Positions 29,126-39,291 are shown, numbered from the stretch's first letter. The stretch: 61,656 nucleotides of DNA from Geobacteraceae bacterium GWC2_55_20 (GCA_001802125.1 MGZK01000015.1:1-61656), one strand, 5' to 3'. A program made the numbers and translations. The notes: generated by a model from the letters alone, not told the origin.

Positions 29126-31102
29126 ATGAAAAAAAGAGCGACACTGTTTTCTGTCGGTGGATTTCTGCTGGGCGTGAATGCTCCCCTGGGCTGGATCATG
29201 ATCCGGATCATGTTTTTCTATGATCACAAACAGACTTTCTTCGGGCAGATAATTTCCGACATCGTCATGGATGGCGAACACTTTGCTCTGTATAACTACA
29301 TCGGAGCAGGAACTGCGGTCGTCATGTCGGTTCTTGGTTACATGATCGGCAAAAACGGTGATGAATTGCATGAAAGGGCTGCTGAACTGGATGTGCTGCA
29401 CAAAGAGGTCGCCGAACAGAAGGAAGTGTTTGAAAACCGCTACAAGGTGCTGGACAGGAACATCAAGAATTTTCACCATATCAGCAGCAAGATCCAGATG
29501 TCGCTCAATCTGGAGGAAATCCTGATTCTATGTGGCGAGGGACTGCACGAGGTGTTGGGTTATGAACGGGTCAATATCCTGATGGCCGAGGGGGGCAAGA
29601 GCCTGCGCTTTGTCACCCATATCGGCACCGATGATTTTGATGCCGCTGATGTCGTATTGCCGCTCGATCCGAGCATCGGTGTGATCTATAAATGTTTTGC
29701 CGACCGCAAGGTCTATCTGATTGATGATATGTCCAAGTATCCGGCCGAGTATCATCTGCAGCCTCCCCACAACAACCTGGCTCCGCTGCGTTCAAGGAGT
29801 TTCATCCTCTGCCCGATAATCGTAAAGGGAGAAACCATCGGAGCATTCGGCATCGACAACAAGAGCAGTCACCGGGCACTCAACGATTCCGACGTCGATA
29901 CGATCATGCTTTTCGCGGATCAGGTTGCTTCGGCCATAACCCGCATCAACCTGCTGACCTCGATCGATACGCTCACATCCGAAATGGAGAGCTCATTCAG
30001 ATTTCTTCTGGGCAGCCGTGATCAGTACTCCCGCAATGTGATTCATCTAAAGGAAAGTGTCGATTCAGTAGCTGATGGAACCTCGGTGATCGCCTCCGCT
30101 TCAGAAGGTGTGATGGCATCGGTGGACGAAACCAGCACCGCAGTCAACGAGATCTCGGTGGCTATCGAACAGGTTACGCGCAATCTTGACCACCTGGCTG
30201 GGATAGTTCACCAGTCGGCAGCGGCGATGGAGCAGATCAACAGTACCATCGGCAATGTGGAGCAGAATGCCGCCATCTCCCACGAAGTTTCAAACCAGGT
30301 AAAATTGCAGGCCGAAGAGAGCTGGACCGTGGTTGCCGAAACCATCAGCTCGCTTGAAGAAATCCAGCGCTCGGTCGGTGTCTCCTATGATGCCATCAAA
30401 CGTCTGGCCGAGAACAGTACCCGCATTGAAAATATCGTCAGCGTCATCAACGACATCACCAAGCGCACCAACCTGCTGGCTCTGAACGCCTCGATCATCG
30501 CTGCCCAGGCGGGCGAATACGGAAAGAGCTTCGGAGTCGTGGCCGACGAGATTCGTAACCTCTCGCTCCAGACCGGTCATTCAACCGGCGAAATAACATC
30601 GATCATCGAAGAGATCATGAGCGAGTCCAAAACCGCTGCCAACAACATTACCGCGACCAAGGATCTGGTCCATCGTGGCGTTGAACTGGGACATACCACC
30701 GGTGAATCACTGAAGGCGATCTATGATCGCTCGGCCTGTTCGCTCGACATGACCCAGCAGATCAAGCAGGCTACCCAGGAGCAGGTCTCCAGCGTTCAGC
30801 TGGTCGCGCGTTCGATGGAGGATATCAGTTCGATGACTTCGCAGATCTTCATTGCGTCCACGGACCAGGCCAATGCAACCAGAAGCATCGCGCGTTCCAT
30901 TGAAACCATCAAGGATATGACCCATGAAATGGTCAACTCCACCTCACGCCAGGTGGATGACGGCAAGATGATCCGCCTTACGGTCGAGTCGGTCAGCGAC
31001 ATGGTAACCGAGATGTTTGACAACATGGAGATGCGCAGAATACAGAGCGCTGAAGTCATCAAGGAACTTGAGTCGATGAAGAGCCTGACCTGCCAGCTTT
31101 GA
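29126..31102 (+). CDS. Methyl-accepting chemotaxis-type transducer with GAF domain
   Basis: A 658-aa protein: two membrane segments near residues 8-31 and 57-77, a coiled region, a GAF domain at about 130-290, and a long MCP signalling domain to the end. The ATG at 29126 has a GAGGGG site. The hairpin tip reads [28 protein letters not shown]: where most receptors have E and R at trimer-contact positions, this one has I458 and Q461. No HAMP domain is seen. It likely feeds a CheA pathway, perhaps a non-flagellar one, with the PilZ neighbour; the ligand of the GAF domain is unknown. Confidence 0.88.
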   Translation: MKKRATLFSVGGFLLGVNAPLGWIMIRIMFFYDHKQTFFGQIISDIVMDGEHFALYNYIGAGTAVVMSVLGYMIGKNGDELHERAAELDVLHKEVAEQKEVFENRYKVLDRNIKNFHHISSKIQMSLNLEEILILCGEGLHEVLGYERVNILMAEGGKSLRFVTHIGTDDFDAADVVLPLDPSIGVIYKCFADRKVYLIDDMSKYPAEYHLQPPHNNLAPLRSRSFILCPIIVKGETIGAFGIDNKSSHRALNDSDVDTIMLFADQVASAITRINLLTSIDTLTSEMESSFRFLLGSRDQYSRNVIHLKESVDSVADGTSVIASASEGVMASVDETSTAVNEISVAIEQVTRNLDHLAGIVHQSAAAMEQINSTIGNVEQNAAISHEVSNQVKLQAEESWTVVAETISSLEEIQRSVGVSYDAIKRLAENSTRIENIVSVINDITKRTNLLALNASIIAAQAGEYGKSFGVVADEIRNLSLQTGHSTGEITSIIEEIMSESKTAANNITATKDLVHRGVELGHTTGESLKAIYDRSACSLDMTQQIKQATQEQVSSVQLVARSMEDISSMTSQIFIASTDQANATRSIARSIETIKDMTHEMVNSTSRQVDDGKMIRLTVESVSDMVTEMFDNMEMRRIQSAEVIKELESMKSLTCQL

Positions 31103-31178
31103 AAAAATACAGGAATATCAGATTAAAGCTTAAAAATGTATGGATAAAAAAAATAGTCTCTGATAGTGTATACAAAAT

Positions 31179-31353
31179 GCCGTGACGGCTACCCGGTTGC
31201 GGGAGTTGATCAAAAAACGGTGAATGAATTAAATTACATACCGCACGGATTCGAAGGTGAACCGGGACGGAAGGGGATAACCCATCAGGGACGCATGGCT
31301 GACATGTGCGGATCTGACCGTTCACAGCGCGCCTTTCGGCGCGTTTTTTTTTA
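31179..31353 (+). ncRNA. Structured RNA ending in a terminator upstream of panB (riboswitch/leader or sRNA candidate)
   Basis: This 290-base gap holds several compatible helices. A closing stem pairs GTGAAC(C)GG (31257-31265) with CCGTTCAC (31318-31325), directly abutting the terminator. Inside are GGGG-ATAA-CCC (31273-31283) and CGCATG / CATGTGCG (31292-31310). Further 5' are GCCG-TGA-CGGC (about 31179) and CCCG-GTTG-CGGG. I could not match it to a c-di-GMP, cGAMP, TPP, SAM or cobalamin riboswitch. It could be a leader controlling panB or a separate small RNA; the 5' end is a guess. Confidence 0.5.
31327..31353 (+). terminator. Strong intrinsic terminator 38 bases before panB
   Basis: CGCGCC-TTTC-GGCGCG stem-loop followed by ten T residues. 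Its place between a structured RNA and the panB ribosome site would suit attenuation control; it would also end the MCP transcript. Confidence 0.92.
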
Positions 31354-31391
31354 CGCATGCCGGTCCGGTGAGTGGAATAAAAGGAAGCTTA

Positions 31392-32192
31392 ATGCGAAAA
31401 AAGATTACAATTCCGGACATACTCCAGATGAAACCGGCCGGACGCCGCATAACCGTGTTGACCTCGTACGACTTTCCCTTTACGCGTCTGATCGACGGCG
31501 GAGGTGTTGATATTATCCTGGTAGGTGACTCGGCCGGTGTCGTATTTTCCGGTCATGACACGACCCTGCCGGTCACGATGGATGAAATGCTCTATCATGT
31601 AAAAGCGGTGCGGCGGGCCGACCCAAGAGCACTGGTGGTTGCCGACATGCCCTTCATGTCCTGTCAGACCGGCATCGAGGATGCCTGCCGCAACTGCGGA
31701 CGTATGATCAAGGAAGGTGGCGCCGAGGCGGTCAAAATCGAAGGGGGCAGCAACATGGCCCACATCATCCGGGCGATTTCTTCGATCGATATCCCGGTCA
31801 TGGCCCATATCGGATTGACTCCGCAGTCTGTGCATCGCATGGGAGGGTACAAGGTCCAGGGGAGAAAGGAACAGGCCGAGCGGATTATGGATGATGCGCT
31901 GGCGGTGCAAAACGCGGGTGCCTTTGCCGTGGTGCTGGAGGGGATACCGGCCAAACTGGCCGCGGAGATCTCCTCCGGGCTGACCATCCCCACCATCGGC
32001 ATTGGAGCCGGTCCGGCCTGCGACGGCCAGGTGCTGGTTATCCACGACATCCTGGGATTGTGTGAAAAATATTCGCCCAAGTTCGTAAAGCGTTATACCG
32101 ATCTGGCGCCGCTGATTTCCGGCGCAGTCAAGCAGTATGTTGACGAAGTGCGGTCCGGTGATTTCCCGACCGAAGAACATTCATTCAGCTGA
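31392..32192 (+). CDS. panB: 3-methyl-2-oxobutanoate hydroxymethyltransferase (ketopantoate)
   Basis: First committed step of pantothenate (CoA) synthesis: 2-oxoisovalerate plus methylene-THF gives ketopantoate. The 266-aa protein has [58 protein letters not shown] and the [15 protein letters not shown](H)D signature. Start at 31392 follows AAGGA; a slightly longer frame lacks a ribosome site. It is first in panB-panC-panD. Confidence 0.97.
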   Translation: MRKKITIPDILQMKPAGRRITVLTSYDFPFTRLIDGGGVDIILVGDSAGVVFSGHDTTLPVTMDEMLYHVKAVRRADPRALVVADMPFMSCQTGIEDACRNCGRMIKEGGAEAVKIEGGSNMAHIIRAISSIDIPVMAHIGLTPQSVHRMGGYKVQGRKEQAERIMDDALAVQNAGAFAVVLEGIPAKLAAEISSGLTIPTIGIGAGPACDGQVLVIHDILGLCEKYSPKFVKRYTDLAPLISGAVKQYVDEVRSGDFPTEEHSFS

Positions 32193-32217
32193 GCTGATTA
32201 CAGCCATCAGGAAGAAT

Positions 32218-33069
32218 ATGCGGATAATCAGCAATATACAGCAGATGCAGGCTCTGGCAATTACTCTCAAACGGGAAGGCAAGCGTATCGCCTTTGTACC
32301 GACCATGGGCTTTCTTCATCAAGGGCACGCTTCTCTGCTGCGGGAAGGGCGGCGGCGGGGGTATGTGCTGGTGCTCTCCATCTTTGTCAATCCGATCCAG
32401 TTTGGTGTAAACGAAGATCTGGACCGCTATCCCCGTGACATGGAACGTGATTGCGGGATTGCAGCGGAGTGCGGAGTCGATGTGGTGTTTACTCCGGATG
32501 CAGCCGGCATGTATCCGCCGGGGTTTCAGACCCAAGTGACTGTAAGGGACATTTCACTGCCGCTCTGCGGCGCCAGCCGTCCAGGGCATTTCGACGGAGT
32601 TGCAACCGTTGTCACCAAACTGTTCAATATCGTCCAGCCGGATGTGGCTCTGTTCGGCCGAAAGGATTACCAGCAACTGGCGGTTATCCGCCGAATGGTT
32701 GAGGATCTGAGCATGCCGCTTGAAATTGTCGGGATGCCGATCGTGCGCGAAGCGGACGGATTGGCAATGAGTTCACGCAACGCCTACCTGACTGAGGAAC
32801 AGCGTCACAGTGCACTCTGCCTGCATCGTAGTATAGTGATCGCGCGGAAAATGTTTTCCGATGGAGAGCGAAGCGCTGATGTCCTTAAAAAGGCTGTTCA
32901 GGAAGCAATCGGGCAGGAATCGTTGATTATGGTCGAGTATATCGAGTTACGCGACGGAAATTCGCTTGAGGAGCAGGAAATCGTGGATAATGCCACGCTG
33001 CTGGCGCTGGCTGTTAAAACAGGGCAGACCAGATTAATAGATAATACAGTACTTGGAGAGGAGTTGTAA
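32218..33069 (+). CDS. panC: Pantothenate synthetase
   Basis: ATP-dependent condensation of pantoate and beta-alanine. The 283-aa product has [20 protein letters not shown] (HxGH nucleotide site), [39 protein letters not shown]-like sequence (with SRPGHFDG), FGRKDYQQL and AMSSRNAYL with the KMSKS-like element. The ATG at 32218 lies next to AGGAAG and 25 bases after the panB stop; an upstream in-frame codon overlaps panB and was rejected. Confidence 0.97.
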   Translation: MRIISNIQQMQALAITLKREGKRIAFVPTMGFLHQGHASLLREGRRRGYVLVLSIFVNPIQFGVNEDLDRYPRDMERDCGIAAECGVDVVFTPDAAGMYPPGFQTQVTVRDISLPLCGASRPGHFDGVATVVTKLFNIVQPDVALFGRKDYQQLAVIRRMVEDLSMPLEIVGMPIVREADGLAMSSRNAYLTEEQRHSALCLHRSIVIARKMFSDGERSADVLKKAVQEAIGQESLIMVEYIELRDGNSLEEQEIVDNATLLALAVKTGQTRLIDNTVLGEEL

Positions 33070-33070
33070 C

Positions 33071-33466
33071 ATGCAAAGAATCATGCTGAAAAGTAAAATT
33101 CATCGTGCCACTGTCACCGGCGCCGACCTGCACTACGAGGGGAGCGTCACCATAGACCGCGATCTGATGGACGCGGCCGACATCGTATCCTATGAAAAAG
33201 TCGCCGTATGGAATGTCACCAACGGCAGTCGTCTGGAGACCTATGCCATCGAGGGGCAGCGCGGTTCCGGAGTTATCTGTCTTAATGGAGCCGCCGCACG
33301 CCTGGTGGCGCCCAAGGATCTGGTTATTATCGCCAGCTTCGTCAACATGGAGAACGAGGCCGCGATCAAACACGAGCCCAAGCTGGTTTTCGTCGATGAA
33401 CAGAACCGCATGCTGCCGACCCGCAAGGAAGAGGCCGGACAGGCCAAGTTGAAGGTCGTGCACTAG
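33071..33466 (+). CDS. panD: Aspartate 1-decarboxylase proenzyme
   Basis: Makes the beta-alanine used by PanC. The 131-aa proenzyme has the self-cleavage site Gly24-Ser25 (HYEGSVTID), which gives the pyruvoyl group, and the conserved [23 protein letters not shown] and LNGAAARLV segments. It starts directly after panC, with GAGG inside the panC end. It completes a self-contained panBCD operon. Confidence 0.97.
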   Translation: MQRIMLKSKIHRATVTGADLHYEGSVTIDRDLMDAADIVSYEKVAVWNVTNGSRLETYAIEGQRGSGVICLNGAAARLVAPKDLVIIASFVNMENEAAIKHEPKLVFVDEQNRMLPTRKEEAGQAKLKVVH

Positions 33467-33491
33467 ATACAGTTTCACCCGGAAAGTATAT

Positions 33492-33526
33492 AATCAGGCG
33501 GAAGACTGAATGTTTTCCGCCTGATT
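33492..33526 (+). terminator. Probable terminator after panD
   Basis: Perfect 12-bp stem AATCAGGCGGAA / TTCCGCCTGATT with an 11-base loop. The T-run is weak (CCGTTTGG), so efficiency is uncertain. Confidence 0.55.
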
Positions 33527-33622
33527 CCGTTTGGCGCCCGCATGTTTTATGTGTCTGCCGATGCTTACATTTTGCCGGTTTTCCGGTATCATTACAGTGT
33601 GACTATGATGCGGAGGGGATAC

Positions 33623-34876
33623 ATGTCCGAATATCTCATTCATGCAGCTTCCTGGCTGATAAATCCCGATGAGCCGCCGGTGGCGGGGGGAGCAATCCTG
33701 GTCCGTGATGGCCGGGTTGCAGCTGCCGGGACATTGGCTGATTTGAAACGCAAGTATTCCGAACCGGTGATCGAACACCCGGGCTGTGCCATCCTGCCCG
33801 GATTTATCAACGCCCATACCCATCTTGAACTGACCCATTTCCCCTCCTGGCGGATGCGGACCAATATCGACTACAATCCGCGCCGCTTTACGGACTGGAT
33901 CATTCAGCTGATCAAGATTGCCCGCGGCCTGACTCCCGATGATTATCCCCCCTCCCTGCGGGAGGGGATACGGATGTGCCTTGAATCCGGCACCACGGCG
34001 GTAGGCGAGATCGTCACCAACCCGGCTCTGGCCGGGATATACGGAGATTCCCGATTGACCGGGCGGCTATATTTCGAAGTGCTGGGACAGGAACAGGGAC
34101 GATTCAACGACAAGCTGTCCGGCGCGTTGGCCGCTGCCGCGTCGGCGGCCGACGGCTCAATGGCGGCCGGCCTATCGCCTCATTCACCCTATACGATCGG
34201 TGAGGAACATCTGTCAACGATCAGTATAGCGGCCCTGGCGCAAGGTTTGCCGCTGACAATCCATCTCTCCGAGTCCGCAGCCGAGACCGATTTCATCTTC
34301 GATTCCAGCGGTCCCCTGGCCCGGGACTTCTACCCCTTTGTCGGCTGGGAACGCTACCTGACTCATCCGCTTCACTGCACTTCGACGGAACTGCTCGACC
34401 GCCATGGCTTGCTGACGCCGGATACACTGGCGGTGCACTGCGTCCACGTCAATCTTGCCGATGCCCGCATATTGAAGGAGCGCGGGGTCAGTATCGCACT
34501 CTGCCCGCGCAGCAATGACAAACTGGACGTTGGGCGCGCACCGGTCGCGCTGTTCAGGAAGCTCGGCATACCACTCTCTCTTGGCACCGATTCGCTGGCC
34601 AGCAACGACTCCCTTTCCCTGTGGGACGAGATGCGCTATGCGTTGGAGACTTTCCCAGGTGAGCTTTCGGAGCGGGATGTGCTGCGTATGGTCACCAGTG
34701 GCGCCGCGTCTGCGCTGAAAATTTCCGACAGCCACGGCTCTCTACATGCCGGCATGCGGGCTGATTTCCAGGTGGTGGAAATTTCTGATATTGGCGAAAA
34801 AGATTTGCTGGAGCGAATTGTTCGAGACGGGGGCGTCCGTGACGTCTATGCCGGCGGGGTGCATTTTATTGGATGA
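33623..34876 (+). CDS. Amidohydrolase, aminohydrolase type (candidate MTA/SAH or aminofutalosine deaminase)
   Basis: A 417-aa metal-dependent hydrolase of the TrzA/AtzA-like group. Metal ligands are visible: HTHLELTH (HxH, about residues 63-70), the third histidine in TIHLSES, the fourth in VHCVH, and the aspartate in LGTDSLASN. The N- and C-terminal beta-strands of the urease-type composite domain are present (IHAASWLINPDEPPVAGGAILV; LHAGMRADFQVV). The group includes S-adenosylhomocysteine/methylthioadenosine deaminase and the aminofutalosine deaminase of the futalosine route to menaquinone, which Geobacter-type bacteria use. Substrate is not fixed by sequence. GGAGGGG precedes the ATG. Confidence 0.8.
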   Translation: MSEYLIHAASWLINPDEPPVAGGAILVRDGRVAAAGTLADLKRKYSEPVIEHPGCAILPGFINAHTHLELTHFPSWRMRTNIDYNPRRFTDWIIQLIKIARGLTPDDYPPSLREGIRMCLESGTTAVGEIVTNPALAGIYGDSRLTGRLYFEVLGQEQGRFNDKLSGALAAAASAADGSMAAGLSPHSPYTIGEEHLSTISIAALAQGLPLTIHLSESAAETDFIFDSSGPLARDFYPFVGWERYLTHPLHCTSTELLDRHGLLTPDTLAVHCVHVNLADARILKERGVSIALCPRSNDKLDVGRAPVALFRKLGIPLSLGTDSLASNDSLSLWDEMRYALETFPGELSERDVLRMVTSGAASALKISDSHGSLHAGMRADFQVVEISDIGEKDLLERIVRDGGVRDVYAGGVHFIG

Positions 34877-34902
34877 ATGTGGTAGAAAAAGATATGTTGA
34901 AG

Positions 34903-34938
34903 AGGCCCCGCGGGATCAAGTTCCCACAGGGCCTTTTT
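34903..34938. terminator. Shared terminator between the amidohydrolase and lspA
   Basis: AGGCCC / GGGCCT stem with an inner GGGA/TCCC pair, then TTTTT on the plus strand. The lspA stop codon lies at its edge, so one hairpin serves the convergent ends. Confidence 0.75.
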
Positions 34939-35431
34939 ATTTGGGTCTGGAAGCTTTCAGGCGTTTTTCCTCCAGCAGCATGTCTATCGCCAGCAGAAAA
35001 ACCCCCACACAGATCAGCGAGTCGGCCACGTTGAAGGCCGGCCAGTGGTGCCGGTACCAATGCGCGTCCAGAAAGTCGATTACCTCGCCCAGCCGTATCC
35101 GGTCAATCAGGTTGCCTACAGCGCCGGAAAAGATCATAGCCAGCGATATCTGGCCCAGGCGCTGATCGTCGCGCAGTTTGTGGAAGGCAATCAGTATCAC
35201 CAGCGCGGCGATTATGGAAACCGTGATGAAGAACGGCAACCGCCAGGATGCATTGGAAAGGAAGCTGAAAGCGGCGCCTTTGTTGCGGACATAGGTGATA
35301 TGGAAAAAATTTTCGACGATCGCAATCGAATCGAACAGCTGCATGCTGCGGTCGATGTAGACCTTGGTGATCTGGTCGATAATGATTCCAATCGTGGAAA
35401 TGGCGGCAAACAGCGTGTAGCGATTATTCAT
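34937..35431 (-). CDS. lspA: Lipoprotein signal peptidase
   Basis: Inner-membrane aspartyl protease (signal peptidase II) that cuts prolipoproteins before the lipid-modified cysteine. The 164-aa protein has four membrane segments and the catalytic aspartates in GAVGNLIDRIRLGEVIDFLD plus NVADSLI. It overlaps the preceding GGDEF gene by four bases. Its substrates in this window include the Slp protein, the PrsA-like foldase and the lipoprotein cytochrome at the right edge. Confidence 0.96.
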   Translation of the reverse strand: MNNRYTLFAAISTIGIIIDQITKVYIDRSMQLFDSIAIVENFFHITYVRNKGAAFSFLSNASWRLPFFITVSIIAALVILIAFHKLRDDQRLGQISLAMIFSGAVGNLIDRIRLGEVIDFLDAHWYRHHWPAFNVADSLICVGVFLLAIDMLLEEKRLKASRPK

Positions 35432-36459
35432 GGCTGGTTTCCGTGCAGTCTCGGGACGCTGTCGTCGTTGGCGTCTTCGGGTGGAATAATGGTGACCTGG
35501 TTGCGGCCGTTGTTCTTGGACGCATACAGGCCGCGGTCCGCCAGATCGACCAGGCTTTCCCAGCAGTCATAGCCGTTCTCTTCAACCTGGCAGGCTACGC
35601 CGCAACTCATGGTCAGAAATCCGAACGGACTTTTCTCGTGGGGTATGTTCAGTCCGGCAAAGCTGGCCAGGATACGGTCCGCCAGAATCAATGCCCCGTA
35701 CAGTGACGTCTCGGGCATCAGCAGCAGAATTTCCTCGCCGCCATAGCGATAGAGCCGGTCACACTTGCGGATGCTTGACAACAGATGCCCGGAGACGGTC
35801 CTGAGGGCGTTGTCGCCGGCCTTGTGGCCGTAAGAATCGTTGAAAAGCTTGAAAAAATCGATGTCGAACAGCGCTACCGAATATGAGCGATTATAGCGCA
35901 TTGCCTGTGAATGGGTATGTTCCAAATCGACTTCCATCGCGCGCCGATTGCCGAGAGCGGTCAGTGAGTCCAGCATCGATAGCGACTTGAGCTGTTCATT
36001 GGCCTTTTGCAGCTCCTGGGTCCTCTCAATCACGGAATGCTCGATGATTTCGCGTTGTTTTTCAAAAATCTGAAAGTGGACCTTGGCCAGATCGGATTGG
36101 GTCACGAGTCCAAGCAGTTGTCCGGTCTCATTTACTACCGGAAGGTGGCGGATCTTCTGGGCCGTGGAAATTACCAACGCCTCGAACAGGTTGGTTTCCT
36201 CGGTAATGGTAGCCACCGGCACCGACATCACATCCTCCACCCTGACCGGGCATTGCGGTTTGTTGGTCATGTACTGCGCCATCAGTCGCACGATGTCGCG
36301 TTCGGTGATGATTCCGATCGGCCGCTGGTTATCCACTACTATGATGCAGGAATAACGGTGATCAATCATCTGCTGAATCACATCCATCAGGATCGCATCC
36401 GGTGAAGTGTTGATCACGCTGGGTGTCATCATGTCTTTTGCCAGTATTTCCACGTTCAT
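35428..36459 (-). CDS. Diguanylate cyclase with N-terminal CBS pair
   Basis: A 343-aa protein with two CBS domains (about 1-130, for example SCIIVVDNQRPIGIITERD and HLPVVNETGQLLGLVTQSD), a short coiled coil, and a GGDEF domain (about 175-330). The active site is YRYGGEEILLL and an inhibitory I-site RKCD precedes it by five residues, so it is probably active and feedback-inhibited. CBS pairs usually sense adenine nucleotides. The gene sits between ileS and lspA, which normally adjoin, and overlaps lspA; it should be cotranscribed with both. Confidence 0.92.
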   Translation of the reverse strand: MNVEILAKDMMTPSVINTSPDAILMDVIQQMIDHRYSCIIVVDNQRPIGIITERDIVRLMAQYMTNKPQCPVRVEDVMSVPVATITEETNLFEALVISTAQKIRHLPVVNETGQLLGLVTQSDLAKVHFQIFEKQREIIEHSVIERTQELQKANEQLKSLSMLDSLTALGNRRAMEVDLEHTHSQAMRYNRSYSVALFDIDFFKLFNDSYGHKAGDNALRTVSGHLLSSIRKCDRLYRYGGEEILLLMPETSLYGALILADRILASFAGLNIPHEKSPFGFLTMSCGVACQVEENGYDCWESLVDLADRGLYASKNNGRNQVTIIPPEDANDDSVPRLHGNQP

Positions 36460-36478
36460 ATCCGCTCCGTTCAGGTTT

Positions 36479-39253
36479 CTATGCGACTGCGGCAGTACAC
36501 TTGGGACAGATGGCGGGGTGTGTCGCATCGGTTCCAAGTTCTTCGCTGTAATACCAGCAGCGCTCGCATTTGTCTCCCGGCGCGGCGCTTACCTGAATCT
36601 TGAGTCCTTCGATGTTTTCCGAAGACCAGCAGTCGCCGGTCAGTTCGTCAGCCAGTACAACCTTGGATACGATGAAAATGCTGGAGAGCTCGTTTTCGTA
36701 TTCACGCAGAAATTCGAAAAGCTCGGGCTGGGCCGAGATGTAGACCGCGGCGTCCAGTGAATGCCCGATGGTCTTGGAAACCCGGGCCAGTTCCAGCGCC
36801 TTGGAAACGTCCGAGCGCACCTTGATGATCCGTTCCCAGCGGGAGACCAGCTGGTCGTCTTTCCATTCAGGATTGAGCGCGGGAAATTCCGCCAGGTGGA
36901 CACTCTCCTCGCGGCTGCCCGGCATGTATTGCCAGACCTCATCCGAGGTAAAGGAAAGCACCGGCGCCATGATGCGCACCAGTGTGTCGAGGATGTTGTA
37001 CATCACGGTCTGTGCGCTCAGCCGCTGCAGTGAATCGGCCTTGCTGGTGTACATGCGGTCCTTGAGGATATCCAGGTAGAAGGCGCTCATCTCGACCGTG
37101 CAGAAGGCATTGACGTCCTGGTAAATGACGTGGAACTCCAGTTCCTGATAGGCGGTCATTACCCGCTCCTTGAGCAGTTCCAGCTGGTGCAGCGCCCAAC
37201 GGTCGATTTCCGGCATGTCCGCAAATGCAACGGTCTGGGTCTCCGGGGTAAAATCAGAGATATTGCCGAGGATGTAGCGGCAGGTGTTGCGGATGCGTCG
37301 GTAGGCTTCCGCCACGCGGGTCAGGATCTCCTGGGAGATGCGGGTGTCGTCGCGATAGTCCATGGCGGCCACCCACAGTCGCAGGATATCGGCGCCGAAT
37401 TTCTTGATCACGTCCTCTGGTGCGACGACATTTCCAACCGACTTGCTCATCTTGCGCCCCTGGCCGTCCAGCACGAAGCCGTGGGTCAGGACGCTCTTGT
37501 AAGGGGCCGTGCCGCGCGTGCCGACGCTCTCCAAAAGCGATGAATGGAACCAGCCGCGGTGCTGGTCGCTCCCTTCAAGGTACAGGTCCGCCGGGGATTG
37601 CAGCCCGGGATTCGGCTCAAGCACTGCTGCGTGGGAAACGCCCGAATCAAACCAGACATCAAGGATGTCGTTCTCCTTCTCAAAGGTCGAAGCGCCGCAT
37701 TTTGGACAGACTGCGCCTTCGGGCAGCAGCTTTTCAGCGCTCCAGTCGAACCAGACGTCCGAACTCTCCTTTTTAAAGATCTGCGCCACATGATCCATTA
37801 TGTTTCCGTCGGCGATATATTCGCCGCAGGTGGTGCAGGAGAAGGCGGTGATCGGCACACCCCAGGAGCGCTGGCGCGAGACACACCAGTCGGGGCGGTT
37901 TTCAATCATGCCGTAGATGCGCTCACGTCCCCATTTCGGAATCCACTGCACCTGGTCGATGGCTTCCAGCGCCTTTGCGCGCAGGTCATTGGCCTTCATG
38001 CTGATGAACCACTGCTCGGTGGCGCGGAAGATGATCGGTTTCTTGCAGCGCCAGCAGTGCGGATAGGAGTGGCTGATCTTGGATGTCTGCAGCAGCGCTC
38101 CCACTTCGGTCAGCTTGTCGATCACGCTCTGGTTGGCGGCAAATACCTGCTGACCTGCGAAAAACTCGACCGTGGAGAGGTACTTGCCGTGGTTATCGAC
38201 CGGATTGTAAATCTCCAATCCCTCCTTCAGGGCCAGTTCGTAGTCTTCCTGGCCATGCCCGGGAGCGGTGTGAACGCATCCGGTGCCGGCTTCCAGCGTG
38301 ACGTGCTCGCCCAGCAGCACGATCGAATCACGATCATAAAAAGGGTGTTTGCAGCGTTTGCGCTCCAGCAGTCCGGCCTGGAAGGTGGCGATGACTTGGC
38401 CGCTGAGTCCGGTGGTTGCCAGGAAAGAATCCTTGAGCCCTTCGGCCACGATCAGAACACCCTTTTCGGTTTCCAGCGCCACATAGTCGAACTCCGGGTG
38501 CATGGCCACCGCCAGGTTGGCAGGGATCGTCCAGGGGGTCGTGGTCCAGATCACCACATAGGCCTGCTTACCGGCCAGGGCCGGGATAGCGGCCGAAACA
38601 TCATCCTGCAGCGCGAAACGGACGAAGATCGACGGCGAGGTGTGGTCGGCATATTCCACCTCGGCTTCGGCCAGCGCGGTTACGCAGGAGGAACACCAGT
38701 GCACCGGCTTGCGGCCGCGATACAGTCCGCCATTATGGGCAAAGCGGGCAAGTTCGGCAGCGGTCAACCCCTCGTACTCATAGTTCATGGTCAGGTAGGG
38801 GTTCTCCCAATCGCCGAGGATACCGAGCCGTTTAAACTCTTCGCGCTGGATGTCAACAAATTTGGCCGCGTACGAACGGCATTCCCGGCGCATCTCCAAT
38901 TTGCTGATCTGGTGTTTTTTAGAACCCAGGTTTTTCTCGACTTGCAGTTCGATCGGCAGGCCGTGGCAGTCCCAGCCCGGCACATAAGGGGCATGGAACC
39001 CTTCCATGCGCTTGACCTTGAGTACGATGTCCTTGAGGGTCTTGTTCAGGGCGTGGCCGATGTGTATGTGACCGTTGGCGTAGGGGGGGCCGTCATGCAG
39101 GATGTAGCTCGGCTTGTTTGGGGCTGCTTGTTCCAGCTTGGCGTAGAGCCCGGTCTGTTCCCATTTTGCAAGCATTTCCGGCTCGCGTTGATTCAGGTTG
39201 GCTTTCATCGGAAAATCTGTCTGTGGTAGGTTGAGTGTGTCTTTATACTCCAT
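36479..39253 (-). CDS. ileS: Isoleucyl-tRNA synthetase
   Basis: Class I synthetase of 924 aa. It has the HIGH-type motif DGPPYANGHIHIGHALNK near residue 60, WDCHGLPIE, the editing domain with TTTPWTIPAN, the KMSKS loop GRKMSKSVGN, and a C-terminal zinc finger CERCWYY..CPKCTAAVA typical of the bacterial IleS. The ATG at 39253 follows GGAGG; the frame runs further upstream without support. First gene of an ileS - GGDEF - lspA operon with its own promoter. Confidence 0.97.
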   Translation of the reverse strand: MEYKDTLNLPQTDFPMKANLNQREPEMLAKWEQTGLYAKLEQAAPNKPSYILHDGPPYANGHIHIGHALNKTLKDIVLKVKRMEGFHAPYVPGWDCHGLPIELQVEKNLGSKKHQISKLEMRRECRSYAAKFVDIQREEFKRLGILGDWENPYLTMNYEYEGLTAAELARFAHNGGLYRGRKPVHWCSSCVTALAEAEVEYADHTSPSIFVRFALQDDVSAAIPALAGKQAYVVIWTTTPWTIPANLAVAMHPEFDYVALETEKGVLIVAEGLKDSFLATTGLSGQVIATFQAGLLERKRCKHPFYDRDSIVLLGEHVTLEAGTGCVHTAPGHGQEDYELALKEGLEIYNPVDNHGKYLSTVEFFAGQQVFAANQSVIDKLTEVGALLQTSKISHSYPHCWRCKKPIIFRATEQWFISMKANDLRAKALEAIDQVQWIPKWGRERIYGMIENRPDWCVSRQRSWGVPITAFSCTTCGEYIADGNIMDHVAQIFKKESSDVWFDWSAEKLLPEGAVCPKCGASTFEKENDILDVWFDSGVSHAAVLEPNPGLQSPADLYLEGSDQHRGWFHSSLLESVGTRGTAPYKSVLTHGFVLDGQGRKMSKSVGNVVAPEDVIKKFGADILRLWVAAMDYRDDTRISQEILTRVAEAYRRIRNTCRYILGNISDFTPETQTVAFADMPEIDRWALHQLELLKERVMTAYQELEFHVIYQDVNAFCTVEMSAFYLDILKDRMYTSKADSLQRLSAQTVMYNILDTLVRIMAPVLSFTSDEVWQYMPGSREESVHLAEFPALNPEWKDDQLVSRWERIIKVRSDVSKALELARVSKTIGHSLDAAVYISAQPELFEFLREYENELSSIFIVSKVVLADELTGDCWSSENIEGLKIQVSAAPGDKCERCWYYSEELGTDATHPAICPKCTAAVA

Positions 39254-39291
39254 GGGATGCTGCCTCCGCTCATAATTCATAAAACTGTCAT

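Noticed and set aside
31160-31353. c-di-GMP/cGAMP (GEMM) riboswitch before panB
   Set aside because: The conserved GGCAAACC and GGGACGCAAAGCC cores are absent; GGGACGCA alone occurs without its partner.
37544-39229. A 561-codon open frame antisense to ileS
   Set aside because: It mirrors the codon pattern of ileS; the ileS strand encodes all expected synthetase motifs.
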